DNA from: Triatoma infestans
Lineage: Eukaryota > Arthropoda > Insecta > Hemiptera > Reduviidae
NCBI GenBank assembly: GCA_011037195.1
Contig: JAAEAF010008043.1
Location: 35,054 to 99,053 of the forward strand
Direction of reading: 5' to 3'
DNA: 64,000 bases
Position 1 is the stretch's first letter; each line of letters starts with the position of its first letter. Below, one piece after another: positions 48,477 through 57,880 of this stretch. A program made the position numbers and the translations under genes. The notes below the pieces were generated by a model that ran no database searches, was not told where the DNA came from, and saw only the letters and a program-made list of their open reading frames with translations.

Positions 48477-49135
48477 CTGTTTTTACTTTCCCATTACTCT
48501 AGTAAAAGGAAGTATTGCGATCGTGCTAGATTTTTAAAACTGAATTTTCACCGGAAGTACCTGTTTTGGGGTCCACTGAATGCGATAAAAATTTGTTTAG
48601 GATCTCTATGTGTATGTGTGTTTATGTTTTAACAGAATATCCCAAAAATGAAAATTCACAAGAAGTTGAAACTTGGTCTTCCGTTTAGGCACTATCCCCT
48701 TCAGATAAATGGAGATTTCGGGCAAAATTCAGTTTTTGAATGTTTTATTTTTTTTTCTAGTTTTTCTTGATTTCCTTGAAAACGGCTTAAAAATAAGCTT
48801 CGTATATTATTTATAAACACATGGGCAAAAAGTCGGTTTCTAGCAAACCACTGAGGCGTTTTTAACCCGGAAATGCTTTACTGTTTTTCATGAAAATCAG
48901 CACGGAAACCTAGATCATTCTTTCTTTTTTCATAATTTTTTTCGTTTCTGATAGTCCAAACAGCCAAGTTAGATGGAACAACCAATGTATGATTTTCGGA
49001 TTTTACCGTCGTGATATACTACCCGTATTTCCCAACTGATTCGAAATGAATTTTAAAAGCAAATATTTTAAAACAAAAGTAGCTCAGCTCATCCTGCAGA
49101 ACCACTTTTTTGAACTTGTGCAAGAAAGTAAAAAA
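48477..49135 (+). repeat. Family R, diverged copy
   Basis: Starts TTTTTACTTTCCCATTACTC, with ACCGGAAGTACCTG and ACTTGGTCTTCCGTTTAGG in the right order. From about 48900 similarity fades; it ends GCAAGAAAGTAAAA. Confidence 0.55.
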
Positions 49136-49172
49136 TAATACGCTCTGCAACATAAAAACCGATTGGATCTAG

Positions 49173-49452
49173 GGTATTTTATCCGCCGTAGCATGCATAT
49201 TGATTTTGTTTCTGACCAGTTTCAGATTTTCATCCATCGTCAGATCAAATTCACCAAGTTCGTGTAGAGAGTTCACTTCTATGTGGTTGGTTGACATATA
49301 CATAACCAATAGGTGTGAGTGTACAGAACATTACGTTGTAGTGAACTCTCAACACGAACTTGGTGAATTTGCTATGAAGTATGAAGATGAATGAAAATCC
49401 GAAACCGGTCAGGAACAAAATTCAATATGCATGCTATGACGGATAAAATACC
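49173..49452. mobile_element. Inverted-arm element H2 (second copy)
   Basis: A 280-bp inverted repeat with tips GGTATTTTATCCG and CGGATAAAATACC, arms as in the copy at 36983, and a longer centre of about 60 bp. The right arm keeps CCGAAACCGGTCAG, with an intact GAAAC where the other copy has TAAAC. Sequence like ATAAAACCGATTG occurs on both sides (about 49153 and 49493), which may be a TSD around a slightly larger insertion. Confidence 0.65.
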
Positions 49453-49549
49453 AGATGTTATCCAGCATTGCGGACCGGCCCATATTTTCAACAATAAAAC
49501 CGATTGTTCTGAGTAATTAAGTAATTAGTTTAAGACTTCTGGAACGCTA

Positions 49550-49690
49550 CTGAGCGAGAGCTGGAATTTATTTCTTTAAAGGTTATTTTACAAGAAATGC
49601 GAGTCTTAAATGGATTAGGTCTCAGGTGTGGGTTTCTAAAGCAGTCCCAGCTTTACTTTACTTTGTGTCGATTTTTTACTTTATGAGTTT
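49550..49690 (+). repeat. Decayed 3' UTR of the 30991 LINE family
   Basis: Resembles 31970-32050: GCGAGTCTTAAATGGATTAG corresponds to GTGAATCTTAGATGGATTAG, followed by a similar GGTGTGGGTTTCTAAAG segment. No coding part remains. Confidence 0.4.
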
Positions 49691-49699
49691 GTTTCATGT

Positions 49700-51400
49700 T
49701 GCTAATTGGTTCCAGAAGAGATTCAGGTAGCACAGATTTGTGGGGTGCTTCCCATGATCCTGATTCTTATCTTGGGAAAAGCACTTCTTCCAGACAATCT
49801 ATTCCTTATATCATCAAAACAACCATAGCCAGTTTAAGTGTTACTGATTTCTACTATTCTTCTGTTTGGCAGCAGCGACCGCTCTAGTAGTTATGCCGCT
49901 TCAGACAAAAAGACAAAGTACCGCCCCTTAAGAATATATATATATTTTTTAAGCAAGTCTATGCATGTTCAAACACAAACTGAAGCAGCGCTCTGCTCGC
50001 GCACTAATGCTATTCTGTTCAGAAAAGTATATGCATGTTCAAACAAGTTCAAGCATCGTCCTTTACAAATTCTACGTTAATTTTTCAAAAACAGTGTAAA
50101 CAATATAAATATGTTATGCACTGCAAATTTTTAGCAAAGGAAAAATCGATATGTTAAAATTTTCTAATAATTGAGTATTTAACATCAATATTTTTCTCAC
50201 AATTACGGCCAAAATGGCGCCCCTAAATTTTGGCGTCCCGGACAAATGTCCGTATTAATTATTATTGAGTTTCTGTTATAACAGAAAATGAAATCGATTT
50301 CTTATTATTATTATTATATCAAAAAATGTTCTTTTTTTTTTTGTCAAAGTTTCTATTATATGATACAATGATGGGTGAAAATAGCTTATCGCTTTAGTTA
50401 TAAAGAAAGATGGAGTTGGCATAGTCATGACGTAAGTAGAAGTGCCAATCAAAAACCAGGGTGCCATACACTTAGTGGTAGAAGTGGAATATGTTAAAGA
50501 GAGTATAAGAAAAAATACTGGGTCAAATAGTGGCGTATCAAGTATACAGGTGATATACACTATTGACTTGCCTATAATGGGCTTGTGTACGACCAGATAC
50601 CAGCCTTTACTAATACTAACTTCAAATTTTATGTCACGTCTATTACAATACATTCCACGGCCATTTATAACAGCTTTTTAAGTTCTTTATTTTTTATTAT
50701 ATCACTCTTCCATATCATTTGTTAAATAAACGAGATCACGGTGTTAATGAGAGGATATTTCGATTAAATATCTAAATATTCAATTTTAAATTTTTCTGAA
50801 GAAATTATAATAGAAAATAAGGTTGTTCAACAATTTAAGATCGCTTGAAACCAGCCAGGTCTCTATTATCTGTAGATTTTCAGCACAAATCAATGGTCAC
50901 CTTGCAATTAATTAATAATTACCTTTATACTTCCATTTGGATTCAGTTAAAATTAAATACTTAGAGAGCTAGAAAAGAAAAATATGCAAGTGAGCCCAGA
51001 AAAAAAGTAAAGGCATGGTAATAAGCAGAAGAGAAAAGAGAAACGTAATAAGATAAAGGGAAAAAACCACTGGAACAAGTAGGTGCCATAAATATTTAGA
51101 AGTATCGATTAGCTCAGACGACGGTAGGATTAAAACACGAGCTAAATTTAAGGTATGCGACATCTGGAAAGTTATTCGAAGCCATCAACAAAAAAAAAAA
51201 TTGTTCAGCCAAAAAGAGATATTTAAGCAGACAAAACTTAGAATATAATTCTTTTATTCTTCTACATCTCTTATTTATGGCGTCCTTAAGAAAAACTGTA
51301 ATAACCGCCTGTAGCGGCGGAAATGTGATATCTCTGAAGAGTGGAAAGTAGGTCAAGAAGAAATCACGTAAGAACGCTACCATTATAACTAATCTGGGTT
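49700..51400. other. Intergenic stretch with unassigned frames
   Basis: A 125-codon minus-strand frame (50276-50653) and shorter overlapping frames are open, but none shows a family motif. The region is less rich in homopolymers than most, so an old insertion is possible. Confidence 0.25.
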
Positions 51401-51404
51401 ACGA

Positions 51405-51660
51405 AGCAATTGTTGAGCGAATTAAGCGCAGTAGACTGAGAAGTTATGGAAATTTAACAAAGATATTAGGCATCCAGATGAAGCTTCGAAGTCAGGTATA
51501 CTGGTAATAGACCAAGAAGAAGAAGAAGAATTACTTGGCCATTTAATGTAATAGAATGTCTAAGAAAAACTAACAAAGTCAGGCCAATGGCCAAAAACAG
51601 AGACGGTGGCAACTGTTTTCCAAATCCTCTACTCTGATTGGTAGAAAGGAATAGAATAAG
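51405..51660 (+). pseudogene. RTE-like retrotransposon C-terminal remnant
   Basis: The start reads ERIKRSRLRSYGNLTKI, close to the R.RLRWYGH box; after damaged Lys-rich sequence comes LRKTNKVRPMAKNRD, frameshift, RWQLFSKSSTLIGRK, like the final MAKDR..WR segment of RTE-type proteins. Broken by stops and a frameshift. Confidence 0.5.
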
Positions 51661-51859
51661 TAAATAAGTAGCCTAAAATTGTACTTACTACATTTCCTTA
51701 TAAATATTTTTGTATATATCAAATTATCCTAAAATTGGTTTTAGTTTGTTATAATAGATTATTAAATATTTCATCCAGAACCAGATTTATTCAGTTAAAG
51801 GATTTCACTGGGTCATTGCTGAGAATTATTCGAGAAAAATCATGAAAAACTGAGAAAAA

Positions 51860-52060
51860 CATATATATCAGTAAATTCACACTGTCTGTGCGTAGATTTT
51901 GATCCAAAACTTTTAAGTCGTATGTTTTTGACATAAACATGCAAACTTTGCATTCAGACCATTCGCTAAAAAAAAAAATTAAAAAAAAATTAATTAATTA
52001 ATAATAATAATAATTTGGTGTAAAACAATCACACAACTTTCTCTTATTCTCTAATTAATA
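51860..52060 (-). repeat. Family R scraps (minus)
   Basis: A diverged piece (CATTCAGACCATTCGCTAAA near 51950) and the CCAGA-side end (TTTGGTGTAAAACAATCACA then ACTTTCTCTTATTCTC) are present. The middle is missing. Confidence 0.4.
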
Positions 52061-52230
52061 CAATTTAATCAAGATTTTTTTTTTTTAAATTGTAACGCTA
52101 CAATGTTTAGATGGGCTGGGCATAAAAATGTTGGTGGAATTTTACTTGTGCCTAGCGGTGTATGTTGGAGCGCTCCAAGCTAAAATAAAGAAAGCTTATG
52201 GAAATTTAAATTTAAACTACTCTAGACTAT

Positions 52231-52605
52231 ATCAGAGACATTTTCCGTGGTAGCCTGTTTCATTTTGTGGTCATCGATCGGTTTCGGGCGTTCGCCAATC
52301 TTCAAGATGCGTTTGTCAGACAGTGTGATAACACATACTTGCACAGAACAAATTCAGTTAATATATATGAAGCCTGCTTCATTTTGAGCATTTACCAAGC
52401 AGTTTGGAGAGAAGTCTAAAACGTATTTTGACGTCGGAGCGTTTGAGCCGTGTGTGAGGGTCATATGTGAGGGTTGTCAGTCTGACAAACGCATCCTAAA
52501 GATGGGTGAACGCCCGAAACCGGTCCATGTCCACAAAAATAAAGCAGGCTACCACGGAAAATGTCTCTGATGCTTTCCAGCTGTGCGGAACCAACCACCA
52601 CTACA
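52231..52605. mobile_element. Inverted-arm element H1 (second copy)
   Basis: Same ends as the copy at 12549 (AGAGACATTTTCCGTGG left, CCAACCACCACTACA right), flanked by the 9-bp direct repeat CTAGACTAT (52222-52230 and 52606-52614). The centre is longer than in the first copy and unrelated to it. The right-arm motif reads CTAAAGAT, so one core G has mutated, while the hairpin GGGTG-AA-CGCCC still pairs through a G-U. Confidence 0.7.
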
Positions 52606-52689
52606 CTAGACTATCCCCAAATCCTTCTAAAAATCAATTTATTCAGAAAAATATTTTAAATAAAAATGAAACGTTTCTATCCATGCACT

Positions 52690-53255
52690 AAGCATTCCAA
52701 GTTTAAAGAAAATCGTAATCGTTTTCAAGAAAATTCCCCCAAAAAACTCAAAAATCCATTCCGTAAAATCGCACTTTCGGTAAATCGATTTACTTCGAAA
52801 ATGGAATTCTATCAATGCTTTTAATGCGTATTAATATTGTAAAAGTGGTAAAACCATATATTATACATAAGGTGGTACTTTAGTGGAAAGAATCACGTCA
52901 CTGTTCCCCCAGAACCCCCCAAAAAAATCAATTTTTTCAAATTAAAATGATAGTTATTGTTTGGTGAAAATCACAAAAAAAATGAAAAAAAAAAACATTC
53001 AATAAAATTGCACTGCCGATTTGACAGAATTTGTCCAAAATCTTGGTGTTTGATGCGCTTGTAGAACCTAAACGAAATTACCAAGTTTGAGCTTTCTACG
53101 ACTTTATGTTTTTTAGATATTCTATTAACCCTCACTTACACATACAAACTATTTTTGTATTCAGCAGATTTTAAAACATGAATACCCGGTTTAATCACAA
53201 TTTCGAAAATCTGGCATGATCGAAAATTTTCCTCTTAGTAAGAATAAGAAAAAAG
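52690..53255 (-). repeat. Family R, old minus copy
   Basis: Contains GTTTAAAGAAAATCGTAATC, TCCGTAAAATCGCACTTTCG, CCTAAACGAAATTACCAAG and a decayed CCTCTTAGTAAGAATAAG end. Older than the copies at 47096 and 55250. Confidence 0.55.
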
Positions 53256-53259
53256 AAAA

Positions 53260-55245
53260 GAATACAATCATCGAGACGGTGAGAAGCTCCAACAATGCAT
53301 GTATTCCCATATGAAATTGACTCAGTCTTGGGAAATTGACAAGATCCAATTCTTCGAATATCAAAATATCAATCAATTTTATTAATTAAATATATATTAA
53401 TTTATTAACACTTATATTAATAAATAAAGTTAGTTAGATCTGCAGTGTACAGTAAATATAAATAAGCCTGTTGCAGACGTTTTGGAAAAATATCCAGCTG
53501 ACCGATATTCTTCATACTCAGAATTTTAACCATTTATTTAATTATCTTTAGCATTATGTAATTGGTCACATATTTAATTGACATTTCCAGAAAAAAATCT
53601 AACCTCCATCTTAAATAAATTTTCCTAGAAATATATTTCAAATGGAAGTAATGGACCTAAAGAAGTTTATTAAAGGAATGGACATAAAGTTTATTAAAGG
53701 AGTGGACATAAAAGTTTTATTTAAGGAGGTATGAGTTAAATGAGCTATTTATTTATTTACATTAACTGGCAACATAACCCTTTTAAAGATGACTATAAAA
53801 ACAGCGTTGTTATTCGTTATTATAATAACTTAATAATGTCGAGCCGAAAACTAACATACAAATATATAAACCAGTATATAAAACTAACTATAACAAAAAC
53901 AAAGAAAATATACAGTTACGTATATATGTACACATATTTAAATACATATACATATACTACATCGTATTTGTATATTCCAAACATAAATATATAAACAAAA
54001 ATACATTTCACCAAAACAACCATCAAATGTTGATAACAAACTAGCAAACAACAGTCTTTGGATTGAGTTTTAGTTTGACGTTAGGTATAAAACCTAGGTT
54101 TCGTGCATATTGCAATAGGTTTTTCCAGATAAATGTTGGTTTAAATTTTGGATCAACAATGAGAAGAATCACAATATTTGATTGTGATAATTTTATCTCT
54201 TTCTGAAGGAAGAGAGTGGGGAGGGGTGTCTAATTTCCCTATCTCATGCTTGCTTATATGATGGGCTTTAGAATGATTATGTCTAGGTGTCCGCTTTAAT
54301 TGTTTGGAAGCCGTTAATGGTAGTTTTGTTTTATAATTACTATTAATTACTATTAACAACATGGCAGTGGGAAGGGATACTAGGCCCGCATCATTCGAGT
54401 GACAGGGCGGAGCAGGCAGAAATTAAGCCCCACCCCTTACCACTCCTTTGAATCAATCAGATGCAATAGGAAGGGTGAAGTTAGTGTTCATCTTTTTGTT
54501 TTATAACCAATCATAGCAACTCTTTCCAGTGTTGATCTAATATTTAAACTGATAACTACTTTGAAGAATGGGGAAACGTATCATTATTAAATTACCAAAC
54601 TGAAGTTACTTTCTCAATCCAAAGATCTTTAAGGTTTTACTGCTAAATATAGTAAATTTTCCTTTTCATTTGTTTTTTACAAAAATTGAGAGAGGAAAAA
54701 AAAGGATTAAGCTTTGTAAAAGAGTATTGTACAGATTTAATCTGTTTCCACTATGAATCTAGTAGAACTGTCGAGAGCTGAGCGAGGAAGTAGAGCTCTT
54801 GAAATATACAAGATTAAACTGATAGAATGATAAAGGATTGAGACAAAAGATTAGCAAAGAGATTAGTTGTAAAAGAAAACAGAATAGAACGAAGAATGTT
54901 TGGAAAACAAAGAATTGAACACAAGAACTAAAAGCATTGATTTAACATTAGAACATTCCAATCTTCTCATTCAAGAGTTATATATGAGATTTAGACTTGA
55001 TTTAGATCAAATATTAACAGTTGTAAAAACATTTAATGGCACATACTTATTTATTGAAGTATTACTTACTAAATTGCCAGCAATTTTATTGATGCAAAAT
55101 TGTCACAAAGTATTAACATTACTTCTAGTTTTCCAGCTTATTATTTATTTATTTATTTTTTTATATAACATTACTGGTAAAGTTCTAAGTGGTCTAGTTT
55201 TCGAAAACAAATATTAAGCCAAAATTTATGTTTTTGTTTATTTTC
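53260..55245. other. Intergenic stretch with one 105-codon frame
   Basis: A plus-strand frame at about 54888-55217 is open for 110 codons with two hydrophobic segments near its end. It has no ATG at a sensible position and no recognised motif. It could be a membrane-protein exon or chance; I cannot tell. Confidence 0.2.
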
Positions 55246-55249
55246 TTGT

Positions 55250-55398
55250 TATTACTTTCTCTTACTCCTAGTAAGAGGAAGTATTGTAATCGTGTCAAAT
55301 TTTCGATATCGAGTTTTCACCGGAAATATCCGTTTTGAGGTCCCCTGAGTCCAAAAAAGTGGTTTTTAGCAAATGGTCTGTGTGTCTGTGTGTGTTTC

Positions 55399-55430
<32 letters not shown>

Positions 55431-56272
55431 AACAGCATAGCTCAAAAACGAAAAACCGTAGAAAGTTAAAAACTTGATATTTCATTTAGGCATTCACCGT
55501 GGGATCTGACACTACGTTATCTGTCAAATTCCTCAACCGGAAGTACCACTTTACTAGTTGATTTTTTACTTTTTTGCGATTTTCTCAAAAATGGCTCCGA
55601 CGATTTTCTTTAAACTTGAAACATCAACCACACATACAAGAGCTACAACTTTTATTTGAAAACATTTCTCCGGGAAAATGCTCTGAAAGGGCACTTTTGG
55701 GGGAGGGGTGGGGTTAGGTTTTCATCTAAAGTGCTATTTCAGTTATTAGACAATTCTGTCATCTAAATAATGTTAATTAGAATTAAATATGTTGTTGAAA
55801 TTCCGAGTTTGAAAAAAATCGGATAACCGGAAGTGCGTTTACTTTACCACTTTACTAAATGATTTATTCACTTTTTCGCAATTTTCTCAAAAATGGCTCC
55901 GACGATTTTTTGAAACTTCGTATATAAACTAAACATGCAAAGATCTACAACTTTTATCTAAAACATTTCTCTGGGAAATTTCTTTTAAGGGCACTTTTAG
56001 GGGAGGGGTAGGGTTAGATTTTCATCTAAAGTGCTATCCTAGTTGATTATACAATTCTATCATCCAAACATAATTAGTTAGAAATAAATGGATGGCTGAA
56101 ATTCCAAGTTTCAAGAAAATTAGTAAACCGGAAGTGCGCTTTTACTGAACAGTTTTTTCAGTTTTCGACGAATTTCATTAAATTTGGTACACAAACTATA
56201 AAATTTGTCAATTATCATTTTGAGAACTGGAGTAAGAGAAAGTTGTGTGAATGTTTCACACCAGATTTTTTT
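55250..56272 (+). repeat. Family R, best-preserved full-length copy
   Basis: Reference copy. ACTTTCTCTTACTCC at the start and GGAGTAAGAGAAAGT near the end are 15-bp perfect inverted repeats. The start also folds on itself (ACTTTCTCTTACT / AGTAAGAGGAAGT). The end has a 6-bp hairpin (TGTGAA..TTCACA-type), then CCAGA and a T run. AACCGGAAGT recurs at 55535, 55825 and 56126, marking three modules of 290, 301 and about 146 bp. A GT microsatellite lies at about 55379-55420. There is no long reading frame. Confidence 0.8.
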
Positions 56273-56669
56273 AACTTGGTTTGCTTTCATTTTAGGGAGG
56301 TTATCTGTCCAGTAGCCAGAATATTGAAGTACGAGATTCAAATAATATTTGAAATAAATAATGTAATGTATTTAATATAAGGTGATGTAAATTTAGATTG
56401 AATCTTAGAAATGTTACTCAGAGTAGTGTTGTAGGTAATGTTGCAATGTTATCACATTGCATTCCAGAAGGCAGTGCCAATCAGACCTTTTTAAAATTTG
56501 AAATCTAATATAACAATCCTCAGATCTTGTTAAAATCAATGATTCAGGAAAAGTGTTTCATTATAACTATTGGTTTTTTTATTTCTACAATTATAGTTTG
56601 TCAGATTAAGTAGAAGAGAAAAAAAGTTTCGACCAAATGCTCCCCTCCTCATAAAAAAAAACCTTAGAA

Positions 56670-56860
56670 ACCTACTCCGTAAAGTCGCAGTTTTAGTTAA
56701 CCGAAGTTTTGCATACAAATTTTTAATACTAACAGTACTTTAAATGAATTTTTTATATCATTTAAAGACATTTCTTTTGTAATCATGATTTCACAAACCA
56801 TACAGTTTCCGATAAAAACTCATTTCAAAAATTTGACACAATCACAGTCAAAAGTGATCT
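56670..56860 (-). repeat. Family R relic (minus)
   Basis: CTCCGTAAAGTCGCAG, GTTTCCGATAAAAACTCATT and AATTTGACACAATCACAG match the R first block in minus orientation. It ends just before the candidate gene. Confidence 0.4.
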
Positions 56861-56913
56861 TAAAGTAGTGGAGAAGAAATTGGATTACTAGCAGCACATG
56901 TCAGAAAAATCAT

Positions 56914-57367
56914 ATGGAAATCCGCCCAACTGCTACATCATCTGTAACACGTCACATGAGACGTAACGCATCTTCCTACCACAAGCTAGGAGAAATCAAG
57001 TTCCGCATTCGCCTATCTAAAACCTTAGAAGATCTGGAAAGAGAAGTAGGGTAAGTTTTCTACATCTATGTAGAAGAGACTCTACTAAAATCATTCTGTA
57101 ATTCAGTCTTGTTCATGCAGTCGTCAAGAATACATCACCATTACCAATATTCTGCAAGATCAGTTCTGTGAAGTCCTTGCAGTATTCTTTTTTTCATTCA
57201 ATTCAGTCAATGTACTTTTCTCTTCTAAATTTTTTTCTGTCCAACCAGAACAAGGTGGTTTATACATACTAGAAAGTGAAAATCTAAGGGCGTCACAAAA
57301 CCGGAGCCTCTTGAACAAGAGGATTCAAGGCCTCATCATGCCATCTATAACCTTAAGACTGAACTAA
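56914..57367 (+). CDS. Candidate two-exon host gene, function unknown
   Basis: Exon 1 from ATG at 56914 to 57050 (in-frame stop upstream at 56866), intron 57051-57120, exon 2 57121-57367 with stop TAA at 57365. The intron is 70 bp, begins GTAAGT, ends ATGCAG and has a CTACTAAAA branch-like site about 35 bp before its end. The frame stays open for 81 codons after the junction, giving about 127 residues. An AATAAA lies at 57396, 29 bp past the stop. The joined protein is basic and helical at the N-terminus (IKFRIRLSKTLEDLEREVG), then a Phe/Ser-rich stretch. I recognise no family. Upstream exons are possible. The alternative is a decayed gene or chance. Confidence 0.4.
57051..57120 (+). other. 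Predicted GT-AG intron of the candidate gene
   Basis: Seen: AGG|GTAAGT at the donor, a pyrimidine-rich end and GCAG|T at the acceptor. Without removal the frame stops at once (TAA inside the donor); with removal it continues in phase 2. Confidence 0.4.
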
Positions 57368-57395
57368 ATCCTTCTCAAAGAGTCAGCAAATATTG

Positions 57396-57401
57396 AATAA
57401 A
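57396..57401 (+). terminator. Poly(A) signal AATAAA
   Basis: A canonical hexamer 29 bp after the predicted stop codon. In DNA this AT-rich the hexamer is common, so it is only mild support. Confidence 0.35.
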
Positions 57402-57602
57402 TATTTAGAAAGAATATTATTTTATTATTCATCATAATAATAATAATATATTTTCACTACAATAATTCAATATACATTATAATACATGGTTTCTCATAGT
57501 TGCAATAGAAAAATCTGTTGTGTATCAAAAGCCGAAAGCTTAGCAGAAAATTAACAGAGTTTTTAAACAACATTTAAAAAAAAAGCATCAGTTTCTGAAA
57601 AG

Positions 57603-57865
57603 TTCTCAAGCATTGGTCTAGTGGCTAGCGCACTCGCCTTTGGTGCGAGAATTGAGGGTTCGATTCCCGTGAGGGCAAATTGCTGGTTGACCCAGCATCG
57701 TGAGAAAAAGTAGCATGCTACAGTCGGTAGCGCACCTAGGTAGAAAAAGGCCTAGGAACTAAACGGCGAGGGTACTTGCGGCGTCCTTATCACATGCCCC
57801 TCTCTAAATACAAATCGCCATCTGAAAAGAATTGGCCCTTCATGGGCTATTCCACTATAGATTTA
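57603..57865 (+). mobile_element. tRNA-derived SINE, family S2 (plus copy)
   Basis: A box TGGTCTAGTGGCTAGCG, anticodon arm CTCGCCTTTGGTGCGAG, B box GGTTCGATTCC, then the S2 body with AACTAAACGGCGAGG and GGCCCTTCATGGGCTAT, a short self-complementary block. A TSD of 15-16 bp flanks it: ATCAGTTTCTGAAAAG (57587-57602) and ATCAGTTTCTTAAAG (57866-57880). Confidence 0.85.
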
Positions 57866-57880
57866 ATCAGTTTCTTAAAG

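Noticed and set aside
50276..50653. 125-codon minus-strand frame
   Set aside because: No recognised motif, and an overlapping plus-strand frame is equally open; kept only as unassigned.
54888..55217. Possible insect chemoreceptor exon
   Set aside because: Hydrophobic segments give a superficial resemblance, but no diagnostic signature or splice structure was found.
57609..57680. Functional tRNA gene
   Set aside because: A and B boxes are good, but the acceptor stem does not close and a SINE body follows with a TSD.
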